Below, one piece after another: positions 23,300 through 32,704 of a DNA stretch of 64,000 bases (position 1 is its first letter; each line of letters starts with the position of its first letter). The stretch is from Deroplatys truncata. Taxonomy: Eukaryota; Arthropoda; Insecta; Mantodea; Mantidae. Made by a program: the position numbers and the translations under genes. Under the pieces are notes generated by a model. It ran no database searches, was not told the DNA's origin, and saw only the letters and a list, made by a program, of their open reading frames with translations. The stretch spans positions 13,483,001-13,547,000 of the forward strand of contig CM060979.1 of the NCBI GenBank assembly GCA_030765065.1, given 5' to 3'.

Positions 23300-24330
23300 T
23301 GTCAGAAAATAAAGGTACATTGCATTAATGCTATACTAATGACAGTTAAATTGTGGTGTATTTGGAAATTGTTGCAAAAATCAAATTTATTGGAAATAAT
23401 ATTTAGTTTTGGAGCCAAAATTCTTGGGCATAACTCTAAATCAGAACTTACAAGATAGATAGATTTATTGTACAATTTGTTATACAATGTATATTCATTT
23501 ATACCCCTACATCTATTGTACAATTTGTCTGGTGCTTGTTTTCTTATTGGGCCACTCAGATTGCTTAGCTCCCTGGCCTTTTCGCTCACTGAGCGGCCCT
23601 TACTTTTCTATACCATTTTCTTCCCTTTGCCTTCCTTATTATTCTCTCAAGTTCTTGGTTTTGTTTCTTAGAGCCTTTTATTGAGTCAATCATCTTTATG
23701 GTTTTTTACCCCAATTTCCCCATTTTTCACACTTTCTTGAGTTTCATTTATCGCTTTTGTAACCCTATCAATGATATGGTGCTTACAAAATCGCCTGCAT
23801 ATATAGAACCTGAAATCTCCTTATCTCCTATTACTGGATAATGCTAATTTCGTATTTTTACTCCTAATATCATCTATTAATAAATTACTAATATTAACTC
23901 AATTTACATCCCTGCCTTACTTTTATTTTCTTTTGTATCAATTTACTTCCTTTCCCTATTTGTTCTTTGTTTTATCTTGATACGTAAATTTCTCTATTGC
24001 TTTTCTGAGTCTAGTACGTCTGGATACAGGGTCGACACTTTCCTCCCCTTGTAGCGTTACCCTCCCTTCTCTCAAATCTATTATTTTATACCCTCCTTCT
24101 TGCAATTTCTTCCGCTTCACTGACCGTTCTCACTCTTATTATTTCCCCACTTCTCACTCGTGCCCCTCCCTCCTCCGCATACGTATTTCTTGCTGCACTG
24201 TTAATCAACTGTTCACTTGGCTTCTCTCCACTTCTTCTTTGCATCTCTTCCCGCCCCGCCTCTGCTACCAATGTTATCTCAGAACTTACAATGGATTCAT
24301 CATATTTAACCCTTAACATTGAAACTTAGC
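23300..24330 (-). pseudogene. Unassigned decayed coding stretch
   Basis: Minus-strand frames with a coding flavour include 24319-24086 (charged, R/E-rich, reading EAGREEMQRRSGEKPSEQL), a stretch EEIARRR continuing in another frame to RRTRLRKAIEKF, and 23589-23302 (SEKARELSNLSGPIRKQAPD). It may be the N-terminal part of a retroelement protein. I do not recognise the family. Confidence 0.3.
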
Positions 24331-24639
24331 AAAGTATGTTTTACTCTAAGGTATATTAGAGGGGCAGTAAACATTCAAATTTTATGGACATTTTATTATG
24401 CAAATCTTCATTCACTCTTGTGTTATGATATAGTGTTCTGCAGAAACTCCAGCCAAGCAAAAGTAATATTTACAATTCAAGAAAGAACCATTTGTCTATT
24501 TTTGAATATAAATTGTAGAAAAAGATGCAGAGAATTTTTCAAGAAATTAAAAGTACTACCATTATTCTGTGTATACCAAGTGTTAAAAATAAAGTATTCC
24601 ATATTTTGAGAGGTGGTAGTATGTACCAAAGCAATTCAA

Positions 24640-25170
24640 TTTATTTCATCCATAATAACACTTACATGTTGCCGGATACGTCAGAAATATATACATTTAT
24701 ATTACAATTCATCCAGCCTATACAAATATTTTTGTATTAGATATTTGTTTAGTTCATTTTTAAACAGTTTCCCTTTTTTTGGTTTTACTGAAATCGGTGA
24801 TTTATTGAATAGTATTTTCCCTATTATTAAGGGACCATTATCTGTTAACTTCTTATTTACAGTTATTCTATGGTAATTGTTTTGTGACCTTGTTTCGTGG
24901 TTGTGATAGTGCTGATTTAAGTTACTTACTCCGTCTTTACTAACTACAACATGACTACTTTAAAAACATATAAAAATACTACTGTTAGAATTTTGTTATC
25001 TACAAAGACATTTTTACATGATTCTCTTCTATTTACATTATATATGCATCTTAAACATTTCTTCTGTAAGATTAGTAATCTGTTCATGTTAGTTATACAA
25101 GAGCTGCCCCAAACCTTGTGGATGTATTATTCCATAGTAGGTCAATTTCAGATAAGTAATATCCGGGCTT
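24640..25170 (-). mobile_element. LINE 3' fragment (same group as the copy at 50.2-52.9 kb)
   Basis: The minus strand reads HETRSQNNYHRITVNKKL, then KILFNKSPISVK and LNKYLIQKYLYRLDEL. This is the C-terminal end typical of a LINE ORF2 and is closely similar to 50.4-51.7 kb and 63.5-63.8 kb. The frame is open over about 24900-24680 and decayed above. No 5' part. Confidence 0.6.
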
Positions 25171-25279
25171 GTAGGCCATGGTATAGAAGGCATCGTGGAT
25201 ACCGACCTTTCGCCAAGTACAGCGCTTGGCATCTTCAGGGTGAAGTGATTCAGTGTCTGCGGTGGTCGGAGTCTGAATT
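25171..25279 (-). other. Hairpin-bearing repeat flank of the LINE array
   Basis: On the minus strand CCTGAAGATGCCAAGC...CTTGGCGAAAGG forms a perfect 6-bp GCCAAG/CTTGGC stem between CTGAAGAT and GAAA. Similar CTGAxGATG...GAAA hairpins end Penelope-like pieces at 10.7 and 58.45 kb. This is probably the pre-existing repeat into which the LINE array was inserted. Confidence 0.4.
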
Positions 25280-25286
25280 CGGAGAC

Positions 25287-26739
25287 TTTTTTTTTTTCAA
25301 GTGGAGGAGAATGATTTAATCACTTACCTCAGCCCCGATGGGAGTCGGGACTGAGAGTGTGGGACTCACCAATAGTCGGCATACCCACTAAAAACTCCTC
25401 CACCGGAATGGAAAATAAGGAAGAAGGAAGAAAGAGGAATTCGGAGTGGAAATGCGGCCGTACCGCTGTTGCACCGGCGTATTCAGGGTAAGGATATATT
25501 GGCCGGCCACTAGGGCTTAAGCCAGGTGAAGGTGAAGCGCCAGGACGCATGACCGAGGCCCTACTTGCGCCCTTGGGAATTCAGGAGTGAAGTGTGAAAG
25601 GAAGTTAGGAGTGAATGTGCGGCAGTAGTTTCCACCTGCGCCATTTGGAATTCAGGGTGTAAGGAATGTAAAGGAAGTAGTTAGGCATGTCTGCGCTAGC
25701 GGCCAGACCGGCCACCGCGAAACCTTGAAGCCGGAGGATGGCTGAATGTCGGCGGCGGAAGTCTTTCGTCCAGCATCGTCTCAAGGGCTGCTACCTCCGC
25801 CCTGACGTACTTTTCGATGGTTGAGGTGATGTAGGCTACTTTTCCGTCAACATCACAGAGGTGACGACCGGGAACCTGATTGCTTCGGGATCTGGTCTGG
25901 GGTTGATGTCGAAGCGGAGTTCTGTGACTTCCACCTCCAGGCTAGCAATCTTCTCCGACAAGTGCAGCAGTTCCGCCTGAATGTCCTCCAGCTTCTGGAG
26001 TATTTCAGGGGCAGCGTCGGTCGTGATGCTCGGAGTCTGAGCCTGGGCCTGGGGAGGTGGTGCGATGTACTGCGGTGGAGATGTGAAGCTCTGCGTCGTT
26101 TCAGCGATGTGCGGCGTAGCTCTACGAGGGTAGAGTGGGCAGGCGGCCTGACCGGTGAAATGCCCATTGCCCCCGCAGGAGGCGCAGAAGCGTCGTTGTT
26201 GAGTCAGGTCGTGCGCCCTTCAGTAATGGCAGCGGGGCGCGGCGTCGCATGTTGAGTCAGTGTGCCCGTACAGGCAGCAGTGGCGGCATGGCGTTGGGCG
26301 AACACTACGGCTGGCCTCAAGCTGCAGGGTTTGCCCTAACAAGGGCAGTCCTGCGCCGAGAGCCGCCAAGTAATCGTCCTCTTCCAAAAAGATGTGCCTG
26401 ACAAGTGGCGTAGGACCTCTGATGTTCCTAATTCGCGTCGCCCTGGCCGCAGACGCCCAAAAGCACTGCGCGGCGGTGAGGAGTAAAGTCTCCGGTAGTT
26501 GTCGATGAACTCCCCGGACGACAGCTGAGTGGCGTGCGTGCACGCGGTTCTGCGGTGAGTGGTTGGCTGCGCTGGTAGGAGAGGTGGCGCTGGGTGCTTC
26601 GGCTGGCGGCGGCGAAGAGGCGGGAAGCTGGTCTTCTGCGTCGGCGATGGCTGCCTCACAAGCAGGAGGCTTTGAGGCTGCGGCGGTCTTCTTCTTTCTT
26701 CCCATGTTGACTCGATGAGAGCACGAAGCGAAGATCTAA
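25287..26739 (-). mobile_element. LINE A: gag-only jockey-like element
   Basis: It starts right after the GTCTCCG motif at 26746-26740, has a 5' leader of only about 35 nt, then ORF1, then about 400 bp of 3' UTR and an A11 tail (25297-25287) followed by another GTCTCCG (25286-25280). No endonuclease or RT sequence exists. The layout is a complete short retroposon rather than a 5' truncation, like the ORF1-only HeT-A of flies or HAL1 of mammals. It would need enzymes from a relative. The 3' UTR shares hairpins and GTGGGAGT/CCCACACTCTC blocks with LINE B. Confidence 0.7.
25708..26705 (-). pseudogene. LINE A ORF1, gag-like zinc-knuckle protein
   Basis: MGRKKKTAAASKPPACEAA starts a proline/alanine-rich N-terminus. 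A nucleic-acid-binding core follows (RHIFLEEDDYLAALGAG), then CCHC knuckles CRHCCLYGHTDSTC, CHY*RAHD (broken) and CASCGGNGHFTG. A coiled coil (ILQKLEDIQAELLHLSEKIASLE) comes next. One in-frame TGA replaces an expected Cys after CHY (about 26220). A frameshift near 25845 separates the last part (TSTIEKYVRAEVAALETM). The protein would coat LINE RNA. Confidence 0.7.
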
Positions 26740-26746
26740 CGGAGAC

Positions 26747-27140
26747 TTTTTTTTCCGAGTGGAGGAAAAATACTTTTGCGTACTAACCCCATCTAAGATG
26801 AGAGTGTGGGACTCCACCTCGGCGTGAAGCCGAGGCCATACCCACTAAATAAACCTCCACCGGAGGGAAAAGTCATGGTAAGGTGAGGCAGTACCGCTCT
26901 TGCACCTGCGGATTGAAGGAAAGGAAATGTTGGCCAGCCATAGGCTGAGGCCAAGGTGTGGAAGGAGGCCGGACGCAACCATGACCGAAGCCCTGGTTGC
27001 GCCCTGGCGAAATTTTAGGTGATCTTTTTTGAGGATTCTGGAAAGCGCCATGGCGCTGCGTCCTAAGATATTACTGGTGTTGGGCGTCACAAGCAGGCAC
27101 TTGTGCGCGAGTCGTTGGATCTGAGCCAATGGCTGCGTCC
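26747..27140 (-). mobile_element. LINE B: 5'-truncated 3' end
   Basis: It carries the last part of a coding region (IQRLAHKCLLVTPNTSN), a hairpin at about 26970-27003, and the 3' blocks GTGGGTATGGCC and CCCACACTCTC also found in LINE A. It ends in an A8 tail (26754-26747) that directly touches the GTCTCCG at the 5' end of LINE A. The 5' limit against LINE F is approximate. Confidence 0.6.
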
Positions 27141-27612
27141 CTTTAACAGATATTTAGTGCATGCAAATATAAATATACGGATATATATAAATATACGGAT
27201 TTGATTAGTAATTAATCAGCTTAAGCTATAATTCTTAGCTTATTACTTATGTTAATATTCTAAGTTACACATACACTTAGGATTGCGGTAAATATTTGTA
27301 GAATTAATTTGCTCCGCCAGGTGGCGTCGTCGCTTATTAGTTAGGATGTTTAAATGTACTTGTTTGTAGTTTTGGTTTTCGCCCAAAAAGGCATCGTCCT
27401 TAATGTTATCCAAATCATTAACCATGACTATGCTGGGTCATATAGAGTGCACACCGGCGGGCAGTCTGCCTACAGTTGCAGGTGCTAGCCAGTGCCACTT
27501 GCGGGGGGGGGGCCTTCCCCCGGGACCGCCTTGACTCGGAGAGCAAGGACTTCGAGGCCACAAATTGTCACGTCGTGAAGCTGTAGTCATGGGTGTTATA
27601 ATGGGCACATTA

Positions 27613-30345
27613 CTAACGTGTCAAGATAGCTTGAATGTCGATTTCGGGCTCCCCGAGGCCTAGGGTTCTGTCAAACAGTGACAGCGGTCTTTTGTGCTTG
27701 TTGTGGTTGGTTTCATATGAACCTAATTCCTGTATGAGTCTGTTTGTGTTCTTTTCCTTGCTCTTATAGAGGTTGAAGCTTAAGCTCTTAACGAAGTCTT
27801 CAATTGAGTGTAATTTTAGTTCCTCGTGTAGGAGATATGCCGGCGCTAGCGGCGGTTGCTTAGTAATTATTCGTATTATTCTATTTTGGAGTGTTTGTAT
27901 TTTATGCATATGAGTTTTGGCCGCGTAGCCCCAAACTGGGGCTGCATACGTCAGTATTGGCCTTATTAGTGTTTTATATAGGGTTAGCCCCATGTTTATT
28001 TTCAATTGGTTATTCATGTTAAAAATTGGGTATAGTCTGTTTAGTTCACCATTGGCCTTGGCTCTGATTTTCTCAATTTGCTTATTCCAGGTCAGGCCTT
28101 GTTCCATGTTGAGACCTAAATAGGTCACTTGGTCCTTCAATTCTATTCTTTCGCCTTGATAGTTGAGGGGCTGGAGAGCGTGTTTACCTTTACGGTGAAA
28201 TGTTCTTTTAGTGAATATTATTGCTTGAGTTTTTCTAGGATTTACTTTGATCCTCCATTTGGTGAACCAAGATTCTAGTGTGTTAAGCGCATTTTGCAGT
28301 CGTAAGTGTATAATTCTCGGTTGTGTTGACTGCGTGGTTATCGCGGTGTCATCAGCGTAAATGTATTTGTTTGATCTTACCAATACTGGCATATCATTTA
28401 TGTATAAATTAAACAGCGTCGGTCCCAATAGACTTCCTTGTGGGACTCCGGCCTTGATTGTCTTGGTGCTTGATACCGCATCCTCTACCGACGTGTGGAA
28501 GCGCCGGTCGCAGAGGTAGTCCCTAATGAGGGCTATAGCGGAGTCAGGGAAATTGTAGTGTTTTAGTTTCTTTAAGAGTCCGGCGTGCCATACTTTATCA
28601 AACGCGCGTTCAATATCTAGATAGATGGCGCCTGTTGATTTATTCGTGTTGTAGCCTTTAGTGATTTCCTCCGTCATCCTGAGGAGCTGCAGGGTTGTTG
28701 AGTGTTGGGTTCTGAACCCAAACTGTTCAGGCATAAGTATGCTTTGCTTGTGTATATGTTTATTAATTCGCTTTAGTATCACTTTTTCAAGTACTTTACT
28801 TAGCGTGTTCAATAGGCTTATTGGCCTGTAGTTTATGGGAAGTGTCAGGTTTTTGTTTGCTTTCGGGAATAGCAATATTTTGGCCTCTTTCCATACAGGG
28901 GGGAACCGGCCATGTTCTAGTGTGTAGTTAAATATTTTGGCTAGTGCTTGTAAGGCTCTGATTGCTAGATTCTTCAGAACCACATTAGGTATTTTGTCTG
29001 GTCCAGGTGCTTTTCTGGTAGGCAGGTGTTTAATAATCCACCCTATTTCGCCTGGGCTAGTTTTTCGCATTTTATTGTGCGTAGGCTCTCGTCCTATGTT
29101 ATTAGCTTCGTTTTCTGTTTCTGCGATAAAATTGTCGTGTCCTGCCGTTTGGTTCGGGGAGAACACATTTTCAAGCGTGACCGCAAAGGCTTCTTCCTTG
29201 GCCCGGGGAGTTTCCGCAATGACATTATTAATTTGTAACGGAGGTATATTGGTTCGAGTGCGCGTTAGGCATCTTGCTATTCGCCAAACTGTGTTTTGTT
29301 GCGAGTTTAGATTTTCAAGGGTGTTATCCTATTGGTTTTGTATGTAAGTTCTCGCTCTTTCGTTTGCTCGGTCTCTTGCTTGGTAATATTCTGTTCTGTG
29401 TATTATGTTTCGCGTTTTTTGCCATTTGCGTCTGGCTCTGTTTTGTGCTTGTTGCAGCATTTTTACATCATTCGGGAATTTGGCGTATGTGGAGCGTGGC
29501 CGTGTAAGCGGTACGCATGCCGTGGTGGCCAGTTTGATTGCCGTTTCTAATCGATCTATCGCAGTGTCGTGTTCATTCGCGGAGTTAACCTCTAGGTCTG
29601 GTAGGTAGTAATCTACCGTGTCTTTAAAGGTATCCCAATCTACTTCATTGTAGTTATGCCTTAATGGAGCTGGTTTAAATGCTACTGGTGCATTAATTGT
29701 CATCAGAACCGGTAAGTGGTCTGATGTAAGCTCCTGTAACACTTCTAATTCTATATTGTAGCGAATGTTATTTAATAGCGCAATGTCCAGAATGTCTGGC
29801 GTGCAATTTGGTAAATGTGGTATAAAAGTGGGCTCTTCCGGCCCTGAGATTAAATAATTTCTGTTATTGATGTAATTTAATAGCTTAGTGCCTTGAGCGT
29901 TGGGGTTCCTGCAATTCCAGAGATAATGATTGCAGTTGAAGTCCCCGGCCGCAATGACCCGTGGTCCTAGATTCATTATTTTATCTAAGTCGTCCGTGTC
30001 AACGTTCCCTGGGGGATTGTACACTGACGCTATCACAATTTCAGAGTTTTCTATCTTAAGTTTTATTGCCGTTGTTTCAGCATGTGATAGGGTGGGGGAT
30101 TGAATTTGATAATGATCAATGCTTGCCTGAATGGCTATCGCGGTTCCCCCTCCTCTTCGGTCGCGATCATTTCTGTAGATTTTATAGCCCGGAACAGATA
30201 GGCGATCGGTGTTATTGATGTGTGTCTCCGATAGTAGAGCTACTTGTATTGAATATGTTTGCAGAAAATCTGCTAAATGTTTGGTCTTTTTCCTAATACC
30301 GTTGCAGTTCCAGAAAATTATTCTTAACGTGTCCGAACTAGCCAT
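27613..30345 (-). pseudogene. LINE F ORF2: AP-endonuclease and reverse transcriptase
   Basis: MASSDTLRIIFWNCNGIRKK opens the endonuclease, with SETHIN, VYNPPG, AAGDFNCNH and TSDHLPV motifs. The RT has APGPDKIPN, INYRPISLLNTLSK, YLDIERAFDKVW, GVPQGSLLGPTLFNLYIND and the catalytic YADDTAI. The thumb and C-terminal part follow, ending LGLGEPEIDIQAILTR. A single in-frame TAG after YIQNQ (29329-29331) is the only lesion: the frame is the same on both sides and would give about 910 residues, the usual jockey length. CAG to TAG is the simplest change. It is near-intact but not functional as it stands. Confidence 0.85.
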
Positions 30346-30412
30346 GACTACAGTCTTCGAAGAGTTGTCACAAAGTCAGCGAGGTAGTGAGCTATGATTA
30401 CGTCATCTGTTC

Positions 30413-31871
30413 CTATTTGACTAATCGCGTCACAGAGCCTTCTGACCATGGAATGAACTTCATTGACAGAAACCTTTTTTGAGGATTGCCTAGTGACTTC
30501 ACTAGTGCGTCCATTGCCTTGCCTGCATCTTTGTGCACTGGTCCTTTGCGTTGGGGGAGCGACTTTGCTGTCTGGTTAGGCCCGACAGCCTCCAGTAAGG
30601 GACCTACAACTACTGGTGGAGGGTTGTCCTGACTTTCACGAGGGTGTCGCTCGTCGCTGGTTGGTTCGGCCTCAGCAGCGACCTGAGGTTCCCCAACCAC
30701 TGGTGGCTCAGGTTCTGGGGCTGGTCGCGTCCTACCTTTGCTGTCCCTAATGAGCCACTCAGTGTTTTTCGTGGTAACCTCCGCGTAAGTTCGCGTTCGT
30801 CCTGTCTTTGGGGGATTCTTTGGAGGTTGTCCACTGGGCAAGGTCTTTTTCTTGCATGCTGCTTGATATGTTGGGCAACCGCGCCAGGTTGCTCCATGGC
30901 CCTGAGCGCCACATAAGAAGCATAGTCGGTTCTTAGGTGGAACCCTGCATGTCCCTGAGAAATGAGGTCCTGTACATTTGGCACAAGTGGGGGCGGGGGA
31001 CCTACATTCTCTTCTCACATGCCATAACTTTTGGCAGTGTGAGCACTGTTTTGGCTCTGTGCCGGCCCTATACTCCTCTACCTGTACTCGGAAGTGTGCC
31101 AAAAATCGGAGGTCAAGAATTTTCCTATTTTCAGTTGTATCCTGGAGTTCAATTAAGAACATCGGCAGGGGGCCCTATTTCTGTTGCGCCGCCGCATCTA
31201 AACGGCCCTGATTGCTTCGAAACCGCATTGAGCTAGGTCTTCTACGATTTCTGCACTGGAGACTTCGGCGTACAGCCCCTTAACGACATAGCGTGCGGTT
31301 CTATTCTCGGGTTGCTCTAAAAGATAGTGCTGTACGCCCCTGTCCTTGAGATGCTTAGCCACAGTTTGGTAAGTCAAGGTTGAACGCCTTGATACAAAAG
31401 TCTCCAGAGTTTCTAGCTACACACAGAGTAATGAGTATTATTGAGGTGGTGTGTCTTGTCTAGGTCTTTGATTAGCTGGTGGAATGTCGCGGCCTGGTTC
31501 TTTCCTACAAAGATTGGCGCTATGGGGGACCTCCTGTCCTTCATGAAATCGGAGGGTTCCTGTCGAGCGTCTGGTCCTGCGTCCTTAGAAGTGCCAGCTT
31601 TCGGCGAGGACGGTATCACAGGAGTAGGTGTTTGGGTAGAAGTAGGTATAGGAATGGGAAGTCGTGAGTTGGGTGTCACAGGAGTGGGTTTAGTAGGTGA
31701 GTCAGAAGGTGTAGGGCTGGAAGGAGTTTGGGTGCTAGGTGAAAAAGGCACAGAAGTGGAAGGAGTAGGAAAGATAGGTTTAGGAAGGGCGGCCTTCTTC
31801 CTAGTCATCATTGTCTTCGGTGCTGAAAGGGTTGGCTTGGTGGCCGTCGTCGTCCTGTTTCCCTTTGCCAT
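30413..31871 (-). pseudogene. LINE F ORF1, gag-like protein
   Basis: MAKGNRTTTATKPTLSAPK begins a long P/S/T-rich leader. A PRE-C2HC-like region (RTARYVVKGLYAEVSSAEI and nearby) follows in a shifted frame at about 31410-31200. The frame 31162-30413 then has the three knuckles CSHCQKLWHVRREC, CAKCTGPHFSGTC and CFLCGAQGHG...GC. Two frameshifts, near 31410 and 31200, separate the three parts. The tail (KSLGNPQKRFLSMK) ends 65 nt before ORF2. Confidence 0.75.
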
Positions 31872-32116
31872 CCTATCTTAGGTGAAGTTGTTCAAGAGAG
31901 AAGGGAAAACCTAATACTTAGCCTAACAGGGGGCTTAGTCTAGAAGGAAAGAGGAAAAAGTACAGTAGAAGAGAAAGAACAGTAAGTGAGCGCTAAGAAG
32001 CACGGGGAGACAGAGGGTCGAACTTCGGAGAGGCGCTTAAGCAAGTCTTGCGACTGCTTGCTGTGACCGTGTATCCCCTACTCGTCTGTACTGCGAGAGT
32101 TGTGCTCAAAGAGCTA

Positions 32117-32188
32117 GGCTTTGGTTAAGCAACCGCGGCAATCCCGAGCCGAAGGCTTTGGTACAAGTACCACGGCAATGCCGAGCCG
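32117..32188 (-). repeat. Tandem duplication in the LINE F leader
   Basis: Two units of about 36 bp, each GGCTTTGGT...CGGCAAT(C/G)CCGAGCCG in + orientation, lie side by side in the 5' UTR of LINE F. Repeated leader segments are known in promoters of several LINEs. Confidence 0.6.
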
Positions 32189-32704
32189 TTCCAGCGGTGG
32201 CTGCTTCTTTGCAGCGGACTGCTTCTTTCTTGTCTGGGAGCTCCTCTAGTAGATGTTGCTTGGTCCACATCTCGAAGCGAAGTGGTAACGGAGACCAGAC
32301 AGAGACAGACAACGTAATTAAGGTTAGCAGATGCTAACCAAGGCTGCTCAGGGTAATCCCTCTTCAGCCAAGTAATGATTTATTTTTTATTGGTTGTAGC
32401 ATCGACATCCCACAGAGTCATCGCAACAGCATGGATGATTGTGATTTATGGTGGTTGAAAGGATCAGGGAAGTGTTTTGGGGATTTTTTTATGGTGTCGG
32501 ACACACGACTCAGGGCTTAGCCCACGGAAATTTTGTTTTTTCTTGAAGGTTGATGTTTACTTTGTGGACTTGTTTATGTGATGTTTCTTTTTGTATGGAG
32601 TTTGGTTTTGGTTTCTATCGTTGCTTGCTGGTTTAATTAATGTTTATTTGATAGGTTCTTGTAGGATTTGTTGTGCTGCTGCTTGGTCCTGTTCATGTGT
32701 TTTT

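Larger units (their letters stand above)
27140..32288 (-). mobile_element. LINE F: nearly complete jockey-clade LINE
   Basis: It starts at GTCTCCG (32295-32289), with a leader of about 420 nt, ORF1 (31871-30413) and ORF2 (30345-27613). The 3' UTR of about 470 nt ends in a TATA-rich tail near 27142-27200. Gene order, three zinc knuckles in ORF1, and an AP-endonuclease plus RT without RNase H fit the jockey clade. It lies directly downstream of LINE C and upstream of LINE B on the same strand. Few lesions are seen, so it is relatively young. Confidence 0.85.

Noticed and set aside
25190-25230. Hammerhead ribozyme
   Set aside because: CTGAAGA and GAAA are present around a stem, but there is an extra base at the start of stem II and I could not find pairing partners for stems I and III.
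28937-31236. Plus-strand ORFs of 70-136 codons over LINE F
   Set aside because: They are antisense to well-supported LINE F coding frames and have no motifs of their own.
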